A stretch of 43,434 bases of DNA from Nitrososphaerota archaeon (lineage in GTDB: Archaea; Thermoproteota; Nitrososphaeria_A; Caldarchaeales; Wolframiiraptoraceae). Positions 35,606 through 43,434 of the stretch are shown one piece after another. The DNA lies in NCBI GenBank assembly GCA_021159365.1, contig JAGGRY010000020.1, positions 1-43,434 on the forward strand, in the 5' to 3' direction. The position numbers were made by a program, and so were the translations under genes. The stretch's first letter is position 1. Every line of letters begins with the position of its first letter. The notes under the pieces were generated by a model. The model was not told where the DNA came from. It did no database searches and was given only the letters and a program-made list of their open reading frames with translations.

Positions 35606-37957
35606 ATGTGGAAGACGCCTCTTGCGGTGATGATGATATCGCTTCTATGCCTAACGATGTTAACGATTAAGAATGATCCAGCATTAGATGAACCGATAAA
35701 GTTTAAGAGAGTTTTGGTGGAGTTCGACAGAAGAGTTGACTTAACCCAATTTCTCGGAGATCTTGAGATAAGCGGGGTCGCCGGTGATTTGGCATCTGTG
35801 AAGATTCGTGATAATCTGCTGGAGAAGCTGATTAAAGATGGAGTGATAAAATCCGTTTGGAAACCTAGAAAATATCATTTGACGCTTGACGTCAGTGTCC
35901 CCGAAGTCCACGCGCCGGAGATTTGGGATGGTTTTAGAGACGTGATAGGAGGACAAGTCAATGGATCGGGAGTCGTGATAGGAATAATAGATACGGGGAT
36001 AGATTATAGGCATCCCGATTTTTGGTTTCCAAATGGCTCCACGAAGATTCTAAGCATCTGGGATCAGACAATAGATGGAAAACCTCCAAGAGGATTCAAG
36101 TATGGATACGAGTGCTCGAGGTGGGAGATAGAGGCTATGAAATGTCCGGAGAGAGATGAGACGGGTCACGGAACTCACGTGGCCTCGATAGCCGCTGGAA
36201 CGGGACTCGCATCATATAAAGGAGTTGCACCTGGAGCCTACCTCATAGTGGTTAAGACGGGCTACCCCGTATGCGGGGGACTTAAGTGGTTTATGGAGGA
36301 GGATAAGATACTGGATGGGATCTCCTATATCGTTGAGAAGGCGAGAGAACTCGGATTAAGACCCATAATAAATCTAAGCCTCGGATCGGATAATGGAGGC
36401 CATGATGGACACACCCCGCTTGAGAAGGTCATAGATGAGCTCACAGATGAGGGCGTGATCTTCGTCGTGGCCGCCGGAAACTCGGCTTCCGATCAAATAC
36501 ACTCGATGGGAGACTTAGCTATTACAGGCGAAGTTGAGGTTAAGTGGGTTCTTCAGCCGGCCACCAAGGAGTTAGATCTTTCTTATGTCACCGAGCCCGA
36601 TGACGAAGTTAGATTTAGCCTTAAAACACCTTATGGGACCATTGAAGGAAAAGAGGTTGAGAATTACAGAATTGGAAACTTGGTCGTCAACATCACCTTA
36701 AATTACTATGATTCTGGAAGAGACTGGGAAATAACGGTGAGAAGTGTTGAGGGAGATCTCTCAACCCATGGATGGGCGATGATGATTGAGCCCATCAAGT
36801 TAAATGGAACGGCGGTCTGGCATAGCTGGATAAGCAGCGATACATGCTCCTTCTCAAGGGAGAGATTCATAGCTGGGAATGGATACAATATAACTGAGAG
36901 CTATACGGTCACGGTTCCAGCGACAGCGAAAAAGGCGATAGCGGTTGGAGGATACGTCTCGAAGAGTTCATGGTATATGGATGGAAAATTGGTCTCATCC
37001 GGACTTAAGCTGGGAAGACTTCTACACTTTAGTGGAAGAGGGCCTAGCAGAGATGGAAGGATAAAACCAGATCTAGCTGCACCTGGCTCTGTGATAGTTG
37101 CGGCCAAACCAATCGAGAACTTCTCTTCAAGTATGAATTTCAGCGACTATTATACTGCTAGACATGGAACTAGTATGGCAGCCCCACACGTCACTGGAGT
37201 GATAGCATTAATGCTTCAACTATTTCCAAACGCATCATTCGATCAAATTTACAATGCCTTAACCTACTCAGCTCGATGGGAGGATTTCATGGGTAAGAGG
37301 CCGTCAAATGATTGGGGTTGGGGAAAACTCGACGCGAGAACAATCTACAAGCTTAGGGTTGAGGTTTTAGGGCTATCTGAAAACTCGTTTACGGAGGCCT
37401 CAATAGATGGTCTACAATTCAAGGTATCCTTAAAGAATCCGCTGACCATACCATTCCTCAATAACTCAGAGCACATACTCATAGCTCAGAAAGAGATCCC
37501 GATAAGCAGCTTAAGCATGTATCGATTAGAGACGGGTAATAAGTTCGTCATAAACAAGTCAATGAACATCATCTTAAGATACAATGTTTGGCATTATCTT
37601 GACGTTAAGTCACCATTTGGAGGAACCGAAGGGAGCGGATGGTATAGAGAAGGTGAGGAGGTATGGTTCTTCGCTCCCAGATCTATAACCCCGCCGATAT
37701 ATGATCTCTTATTCAAACCAGTTTTGAGATTAAGCTATTGGATCACTGAAGATGGAAGAAAACTTTATCATCCGAGGATCTTGATGGATAAGCCTCACAC
37801 GGTAACGGCAATCTATACTCCTGACTATGGCATAATGGTCTTCTCGTGGCTTACCATAGCGGTAGGATCATCTGCGATAACCATAATACTTAGAAGGCAT
37901 TATCAAAGAGTTCGGAGAGGAGTTGAGGGAGGCAAAATATCTGGTCAAGGTTCATGA
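35606..37957 (+). CDS. Subtilisin-like (S8) serine protease, secreted and membrane-anchored
   Basis: GVVIGIIDTGIDYRHPDF, DETGHGTHVASIAAG, RHGTSMAAPHVTGVIALMLQ. N-terminal signal sequence and C-terminal TM. Confidence 0.95.
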   Translation: MWKTPLAVMMISLLCLTMLTIKNDPALDEPIKFKRVLVEFDRRVDLTQFLGDLEISGVAGDLASVKIRDNLLEKLIKDGVIKSVWKPRKYHLTLDVSVPEVHAPEIWDGFRDVIGGQVNGSGVVIGIIDTGIDYRHPDFWFPNGSTKILSIWDQTIDGKPPRGFKYGYECSRWEIEAMKCPERDETGHGTHVASIAAGTGLASYKGVAPGAYLIVVKTGYPVCGGLKWFMEEDKILDGISYIVEKARELGLRPIINLSLGSDNGGHDGHTPLEKVIDELTDEGVIFVVAAGNSASDQIHSMGDLAITGEVEVKWVLQPATKELDLSYVTEPDDEVRFSLKTPYGTIEGKEVENYRIGNLVVNITLNYYDSGRDWEITVRSVEGDLSTHGWAMMIEPIKLNGTAVWHSWISSDTCSFSRERFIAGNGYNITESYTVTVPATAKKAIAVGGYVSKSSWYMDGKLVSSGLKLGRLLHFSGRGPSRDGRIKPDLAAPGSVIVAAKPIENFSSSMNFSDYYTARHGTSMAAPHVTGVIALMLQLFPNASFDQIYNALTYSARWEDFMGKRPSNDWGWGKLDARTIYKLRVEVLGLSENSFTEASIDGLQFKVSLKNPLTIPFLNNSEHILIAQKEIPISSLSMYRLETGNKFVINKSMNIILRYNVWHYLDVKSPFGGTEGSGWYREGEEVWFFAPRSITPPIYDLLFKPVLRLSYWITEDGRKLYHPRILMDKPHTVTAIYTPDYGIMVFSWLTIAVGSSAITIILRRHYQRVRRGVEGGKISGQGS

Positions 37958-38174
37958 AGCTAAAAGGGCTTTAAGGGTCAATAAAGAGATTGAAGAAGCC
38001 GTTAAAGGAGCTCTTGGGAGAAAGATGATCAGAAGGATGAAAAGAGAATATGTTGAATGTCCCATTGCGAATAGGAAGGTTTCATTCCTAGAATGCTTTA
38101 CATGCATCTCCTTCATTAGAAGAATTAAAGGAGTTGTCCACTGCTCTGGCGAGGGTTTCGGATATAAGCGCTGA
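37923..38174 (+). CDS. Small Cys-rich putative zinc-binding protein
   Basis: VECPIANRKVSFLECFTCISFIRRIKGVVHCSGEG (C-x11-C-x2-C-x12-C). Overlaps the end of the protease gene. Confidence 0.6.
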   Translation: MREAKYLVKVHEAKRALRVNKEIEEAVKGALGRKMIRRMKREYVECPIANRKVSFLECFTCISFIRRIKGVVHCSGEGFGYKR

Positions 38175-38197
38175 TCAAAAAGTCATAGTTAAATAGG

Positions 38198-40306
38198 ATG
38201 ATGGGAGCTGATGCTCCGATGCTTAGAGATAGTAGACTGACGAAGACTGTGAATAAACTGTTTTCCGAGAAGATGGTTCTCCTAGAGACGTCGATCATGT
38301 TCATGATTCTCACGATAGGTTTTCTCATCAGAATCTTTCCATTGAGATGGGGACTCTACCTAACAGAGTTCGATCCATGGATGCAATACAAGGAGTTCAT
38401 GTATATCGTTAGGAATGGATGGATGGGTTTCATAAAATTCTTCTCATGGCATGACATGACTTCATGGTATCCATTTGGAAGAAATGTCGGCAAAACAGCG
38501 TTCCCAGGCCTGCCATTTTTCGCCGCCTTCATCTACCACTCCTTACATGGCCTTGGAATAGAATTGAATCCACTTGAATTAGCGGCATTCATTCCACCGA
38601 CGTTATCAATAGTTGCTATAATCTTCGCATATCTCCTAGGAAAAGAGCTTGGCGGGAAACCAGCAGGATTATTCTCCGCATTTCTACTAGCCTTAAGCAG
38701 AGCGCATGTCGAGAGAAGCTTGCTCGGATGGTTCGACGACGAATGTATTGGAATTCCCTTGATGCTGATCGGAATCTGGGCATATATTCAGGCGATAAAG
38801 GATGAAAGATCTTGGAAGGAGTCGATGGCGTATGCGATCGTTTCGGGCTTCGCCCTAGGTTATCTCTCGGCGAGCTGGGGAGCGGCCAAATTCCCATTAA
38901 CGTATCTTCCCCTGATAACCGTGATCCTAGCTCTACTAGGCAGATATAGGAGGAGACTATTAACGTCATTTGCGGTAACATTCATCATTTATGCCATAAT
39001 ATCCATCATGGTTCCAAAGCTTGGAATAAGATATCTATTCGAGACAACGCTCCTCTCAGGATTCGCTGCACTCATAATCCTAGCCTCTTTCGAACTTTCG
39101 CAAACGCTTCCAGGAGGGAAACATGTAAAGAGGCTTCCATACTATATCATCGGCGCCGGAGTCGTTGGCTTCATAGCTCTAATAATTCTTGGCCTAGCAA
39201 ATCTTCCTGGATTAAAGTTCTTCAGCGTGGTCATCCCAACCCTTAGATCGAAGCTTCCGATAGTGATCTCAGTGGCCGAGAATCAAATCTCGACTTGGGC
39301 TATAATGTTCTCGGATGCGGGATTCCAGCTACTCCTAGCATTACTTGGATTCTACTACGCCTTGAGACGGAGGACGGATGAAGATCTGATCTTAAGCGGG
39401 TATGCTATACTGACGATATATTTCTCCTCGACGATGGTTAGGCTATCGACCATAATGGCTCCGATGGTCGCCGTGATGGCGGGTTTCGGTGTAGCGGAGA
39501 TCATAAGCAGTTTTTCGAGAAATCTTAAGCTCTTAACGCGTATGAAGGCTAGAGTTAAGCCCATAAGCCTCGAATATTATATCTTAACACCTCTCGTGAT
39601 CATCGGCCTACTTACAGTAAACTTTATTCCAAGCGCTTATGGATTCAGATATTCAATATCGGCAATAGATTCCGCGTATACTCCTCAAACCATAGTCTCT
39701 GCGAGCACTCCGCTGAGGATGAAGCTCGATGCATGGCTTAAGGCTCTTGAATGGATGAGGAATAATCTTCCAGAGAACGCGGTTGTGGCATGCTGGTGGG
39801 ACTATGGATACTGGGTCACGATCTTGGGCAATAGGACGAGCATAATTGACAACGCGACTCTAAACTCAACTCAAATCGGCGAGATAGCGTATGCCTTCAT
39901 GTCCAATGAAACCGTGGCTTACAGGGTCTTCAAGAAGCTAGGCGCAACCCACGTCCTAGTCTTCGTCACCCATATTGTACAATCTCAAGTTGGCGGCGCG
40001 ACGATAATGAGGCTCTGGACTTATGGCGATGAAGTCAAATGGATCTGGATGCTTAGAATAGCAAATCAAGAAGGATATCACTTTAATGAAAGTGAATATG
40101 TAACCGAACGTGGAGTACCGACTGAGAAATTCTGGTATGGGACGACCATAGGTCAACTAATACCATATAAGCCCACCACGACAGCAGGTGGAATCACATC
40201 CGATGTTTATCAGCCTCCAGATCTAAAACACTTTAAGCTCGTCTATCAATCGAGTCCACCATACAGCAGCTATGCATATGTTTACATCTACGAGATAGTT
40301 GATTAA
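38198..40306 (+). CDS. aglB: STT3/AglB oligosaccharyltransferase
   Basis: Multi-TM, EFDPWMQYKEF, SLLGWFDDECIGIP, VACWWDYGYWVTILGNRTSIIDNATLN. Confidence 0.95.
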   Translation: MMGADAPMLRDSRLTKTVNKLFSEKMVLLETSIMFMILTIGFLIRIFPLRWGLYLTEFDPWMQYKEFMYIVRNGWMGFIKFFSWHDMTSWYPFGRNVGKTAFPGLPFFAAFIYHSLHGLGIELNPLELAAFIPPTLSIVAIIFAYLLGKELGGKPAGLFSAFLLALSRAHVERSLLGWFDDECIGIPLMLIGIWAYIQAIKDERSWKESMAYAIVSGFALGYLSASWGAAKFPLTYLPLITVILALLGRYRRRLLTSFAVTFIIYAIISIMVPKLGIRYLFETTLLSGFAALIILASFELSQTLPGGKHVKRLPYYIIGAGVVGFIALIILGLANLPGLKFFSVVIPTLRSKLPIVISVAENQISTWAIMFSDAGFQLLLALLGFYYALRRRTDEDLILSGYAILTIYFSSTMVRLSTIMAPMVAVMAGFGVAEIISSFSRNLKLLTRMKARVKPISLEYYILTPLVIIGLLTVNFIPSAYGFRYSISAIDSAYTPQTIVSASTPLRMKLDAWLKALEWMRNNLPENAVVACWWDYGYWVTILGNRTSIIDNATLNSTQIGEIAYAFMSNETVAYRVFKKLGATHVLVFVTHIVQSQVGGATIMRLWTYGDEVKWIWMLRIANQEGYHFNESEYVTERGVPTEKFWYGTTIGQLIPYKPTTTAGGITSDVYQPPDLKHFKLVYQSSPPYSSYAYVYIYEIVD

Positions 40307-41085
40307 CCTATGTAGAACGGCTCTCTACTCGGTCTTCCCTTCTGTTTCTGAAGCATCTGTTCATATCCTCTCTGAACCTCTTCCAAGATCTTCCTATGCT
40401 TCTCTATCTCCTCGTCCAGTTGCTCAAGATCTACGCTGAACCCCAAGCCTTTCGCTAAGACTGTTATCAGCATCTTCGCAGAGATCGGGTCTGGGAAATA
40501 GGTTACGACCTCTGATACTAGAATGCATGCATGACCGGTGTCCTTCATATAGAGCATGAGCAGATAGGAGGAGAGTCTATCGGCTGGAATATTATCTAGA
40601 TTTGAGAGCATCCTAGCCCCAGAGTTTAAGAATCCTCTCATATCATCTGGATTAGATGAGGCAACGAAGACCGCTCTCTCACCCGTTATCCTAGAGCTCG
40701 ACAGAAGATAGTAGTTCACCGCTCCTCTCTCAACTAAGAACTTGTGAAGCTTACTGGCGATCAAATATCCGCCTTCCTCGCTTTCTATCGGGAAGTTTCT
40801 GGAGATGAAGACGAGCTTTAAGTCGCCATCTCTATGCAGATATAGGCTTATGCTTGGATGAGAAGCTAGTCCTTCATCGACTATGCTGACGTGAGGGAAG
40901 TGAAGAGATTTAACCTCAGCTATCTTGGCGGGCTTAAGGGTCTCAACCAGATAGTTTATGGCGATCAAGCCGGCCGCTCCCAAGCTTGGAGACGCCTCGA
41001 TCACATGCGCTCCCCTTAAATCGGCGCGCTCGCCGGCCTCGGTCAAGACTATCTCAACATCACCTCGATCCACGGGCTTTCCCAA
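40303..41085 (-). CDS. PAC2-family (proteasome assembly chaperone-like) protein
   Basis: VIEASPSLGAAGLIAINYLVETLKPAKIAEVKSLHFPHVSIVDEG...GAVNYYLLSSSRITG. Downstream of Nop10 and aIF2-alpha. Confidence 0.88.
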   Translation of the reverse strand: MGKPVDRGDVEIVLTEAGERADLRGAHVIEASPSLGAAGLIAINYLVETLKPAKIAEVKSLHFPHVSIVDEGLASHPSISLYLHRDGDLKLVFISRNFPIESEEGGYLIASKLHKFLVERGAVNYYLLSSSRITGERAVFVASSNPDDMRGFLNSGARMLSNLDNIPADRLSSYLLMLYMKDTGHACILVSEVVTYFPDPISAKMLITVLAKGLGFSVDLEQLDEEIEKHRKILEEVQRGYEQMLQKQKGRPSREPFYIG

Positions 41086-41128
41086 GAGCCCTCAGCACCA
41101 ATTATCCCTAAAGACTCTCATATTAAAG

Positions 41129-41296
41129 CTATTTTCCGCGAGTTCTCCTAAGCTCCAAGATCTTCTCTAAATACCTATGTTCGAGAGATATATTTGGAGG
41201 ATGAGCAGATCTAACTTCTCCACCGCAGCTTGGGCATCTGTCGGATCTCAACGTATACTTCCCACATTTAACGCATTTATGGATTAGAGTCCGCAT
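41129..41296 (-). CDS. nop10: H/ACA RNP protein Nop10
   Basis: Not in the ORF track (55 aa): MRTLIHKCVKCGKYTLRSDRCPSCGGEVRSAHPPNISLEHRYLEKILELRRTRGK*. CxxCxxYTL...CPxCG...HPP is the Nop10 pattern, and its position after aIF2-alpha is the usual archaeal order. Confidence 0.92.
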   Translation of the reverse strand: MRTLIHKCVKCGKYTLRSDRCPSCGGEVRSAHPPNISLEHRYLEKILELRRTRGK

Positions 41297-41299
41297 CCT

Positions 41300-42088
41300 T
41301 TATCCCGTCACCAGCTCTGCTTTTCCACCAGCCTCCTTAACCACCTTAATACATCGTTCAGCAACCTTCTCTAGAAGCTCTCTAGCCCTCGATTCTTCAT
41401 CTGCCTCAACCCTAATCAAGTATCTTGGAGAGCCTATGGCGGTTATCGAGATATTCTCTCCTCTGCCAGCCGTCTTCAATCCCTCTTTTATCGCCTTCCT
41501 AATTACCTCAACCCCGTTTCCAGAGGCGACTGAGAGCTTGAGAGTGGCCTTTAAGGCTACCTTCTTGAGCTTTATCTCTTTCTTAATCAACTCGAGTAGA
41601 AGTTGTGAGAGATTCTCATCCAACTTCATCCAACTTGGAAGCTTTCCAGAATCTAAGATATCCAGAAAGACATCATATAGAGTTAAGTTACGCTTAGCCG
41701 CGGGCTTAACTAGCATGGAGTTTATCTCCTCTGGGCTTCTTCCAGACCTTTCAGCGAGTAAATGTAAGACTCTCATGACCCTTTGAGTCCGCTTCCACTC
41801 CAAGAGCTTCTGCGTCCGCTCCTTCTTCGAAACCCTCCTAAGGGAGACGTCAGCTTGCTTCGCATCCATATTCATCCTCAAGACCTTGAAGACCTCTCTC
41901 TGCCTCTCCCTGAGATAATCTCTAATGTTCCTGACCCATTTAAGCGAGATCTCGGAGATGTGGACGAATCCTTCCCAGCCCGGATACTCCACCAAATCGA
42001 CATATACTCCATATCTCTCAACTCTCTTAACGACCCCTATCACGAGCTCTCCTATCTCGGGAGAATCCGATCGTACCAGCTCGGCCAT
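41300..42088 (-). CDS. eif2a: Translation initiation factor 2 subunit alpha (aIF2-alpha)
   Basis: GELVIGVVKRVERYGVYVDLVEYPGWEGFVHISEISLKWVRNIRDYLRERQREVFKVLRMN. Confidence 0.96.
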   Translation of the reverse strand: MAELVRSDSPEIGELVIGVVKRVERYGVYVDLVEYPGWEGFVHISEISLKWVRNIRDYLRERQREVFKVLRMNMDAKQADVSLRRVSKKERTQKLLEWKRTQRVMRVLHLLAERSGRSPEEINSMLVKPAAKRNLTLYDVFLDILDSGKLPSWMKLDENLSQLLLELIKKEIKLKKVALKATLKLSVASGNGVEVIRKAIKEGLKTAGRGENISITAIGSPRYLIRVEADEESRARELLEKVAERCIKVVKEAGGKAELVTG

Positions 42089-42218
42089 ACCTACCTATCC
42101 TTGAATTAGTTCACTATTTAAGAAACACATCTCAGAGGCTTCATCCAACTGAACTTTAATGAATACTCAATAGAGCTGAAAACTTGGAGAGACTCTACAA
42201 GTCAGAGCGAACTGTAGG

Positions 42219-43100
42219 CTAAGCCTTAATATTTAAGAGAACTATGCCGAGGCTCATAATCAATGCCGCAGCCACAGTTTTCTTTGAGAGGCGTTCCCTA
42301 AGGAGCATTAAGGCGAGCGCTGTTGAAAAGAGGGGCGTAGTCGAGCCTAGCGGCGCGGCGATATTCGCTTGGATCATATTTAATCCAATTAGATAGATTG
42401 TGTCACCGATGCCTATCGCTATCACGCCGCCTAAAGCCATTAACCCTATGTCAAGCTTAGATAGCTGCTTAATGAGTAACCGGTTTCTAGAGGACATCAA
42501 TGACATGGCCCCTAAGAGGGGGATCAAGAAGATTAGTCTGAGAAACGATAGAAGCACCGGATCGAAATACGCTAATATCATTTTGAAGCAAGTGGTTCCA
42601 AACGCCCAACAAGCCGCCGCCCCCAAGGATGCCGCTATCCCCAGCTTCGAATTCCCTAGATGCTGGGTCTCCTCCCGCGCTTCTCCTGTTATCATCCATA
42701 TCCCGGTGACCACACATATAGTTCCGATAACTATCTGTATGGTTAATGGTTCACCTAGTAGTAGAATGCTTATCGGCAACACGAAGAGAGGATACGAATA
42801 GGTCATCGGGACGGTCTTTCCAACGCCTATGAGTTTCAAGCCAAGGAAATATAAGGTGTCGCCGAGACCCCAAGTTACTAAAGATGTGAAACATATTAAA
42901 CCAGCCAGGCTTAGGGACAGTTTAGATATGTGATTTAGACTCTGAAGCGGAAAAAGCAGTAAGAAGATGAGCATGGCCGCCGAGGAGCTTCTGAACAAGT
43001 TAAGAATTAAGGGGCTCACATTTGACAGGCTTTTCTTGTATATGGAAGCGCCCAGAGCCCAGCAAAAAGCTGCTGACAGCGATAGAAGCTCCCCTTCCAT
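42219..43100 (-). CDS. EamA/DMT-family transporter
   Basis: Two EamA repeats with SLSAAFCWALGASIYKKSL and AASLGAAACWAFGTTCFKMIL, 10-TM pattern. Confidence 0.92.
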   Translation of the reverse strand: MEGELLSLSAAFCWALGASIYKKSLSNVSPLILNLFRSSSAAMLIFLLLFPLQSLNHISKLSLSLAGLICFTSLVTWGLGDTLYFLGLKLIGVGKTVPMTYSYPLFVLPISILLLGEPLTIQIVIGTICVVTGIWMITGEAREETQHLGNSKLGIAASLGAAACWAFGTTCFKMILAYFDPVLLSFLRLIFLIPLLGAMSLMSSRNRLLIKQLSKLDIGLMALGGVIAIGIGDTIYLIGLNMIQANIAAPLGSTTPLFSTALALMLLRERLSKKTVAAALIMSLGIVLLNIKA

Positions 43101-43375
43101 CTATCACCGCCCACCAATCAATCGCTAGTTATATGATTAGCGTCAAGCGGCTGAATTTAAAATTCCCCTTTCGATGTCAATTTCTAGCTGGATAGCGTCC
43201 AAAATGACGTAGAGGTGATCTCTCTTAATTGATCGATGGTTTTTCACTTAACATCTCTCTAACACGCGATGTCTTCACGAATTACGCATCTTTATGAGAT
43301 GGATAAAGTCTTATAGCTCGATAACATCCAACATTTTAGAATCAAAGCAAGGCTGATGCGGGATCGGGAATTGGT

Positions 43376-43434
43376 ATGCGATCCCTGCCGGTTGAGGTAA
43401 TGATAAGTACGTTAATAATCCTGATCCTCGCATC
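43376..43434 (+). CDS. Possible 5' end of a secreted/membrane protein gene, truncated at window edge
   Basis: ATG opening MRSLPVEVMISTLIILILA, signal-sequence-like; runs off the window. Confidence 0.35.
   Translation, partial: MRSLPVEVMISTLIILILA

Noticed and set aside
1-43434. CRISPR arrays, insertion sequences, prophage or integrase genes
   Set aside because: No regularly spaced direct repeats, transposase/integrase motifs or terminal inverted repeats were seen on either strand.

Overview
This 43.4 kb window is densely coding and archaeal. It looks like a thermophilic TACK-type lineage, judging from AGA/AGG- and ATA-rich codons, TIP49, Nop10, aIF2-alpha, S3Ae, L15e, aIF5A, KEOPS Pcc1, RNase P Pop5/Rpp30, an AglB/STT3 oligosaccharyltransferase and a BHB-intron tRNA. 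Most genes are core informational or metabolic loci in short, tightly overlapping operons. I saw no rRNA, CRISPR array, transposon or prophage. The standout locus is a three-gene, translationally coupled operon at 28829-31904. It encodes (i) a short SMC-family ATPase (586 aa) with a mix of Smc5-like and Smc6-like head motifs and no room for a canonical hinge, (ii) a ScpA-like kleisin candidate, and (iii) a tandem winged-helix (KITE/Nse3/ScpB-like) candidate. Together these look like a compact archaeal SMC complex. A clear box C/D sRNA candidate and a hidden 31-aa membrane micro-ORF lie just downstream. Other notable items: a tRNA-Gln(CTG) gene interrupted by two introns (one with a textbook BHB motif); a Tat translocon whose two TatA proteins share a SAP/Rho-N-like C-terminal module and whose TatC ends in a zinc ribbon; a DNA methyltransferase translationally coupled to an unknown winged-helix-rich protein; two Ygr210-type OBG GTPases; and two genes missing from the ORF track (partial RNase HII with a TTG start, and Nop10). 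All calls come from reading the sequence by eye; no database searches were run.
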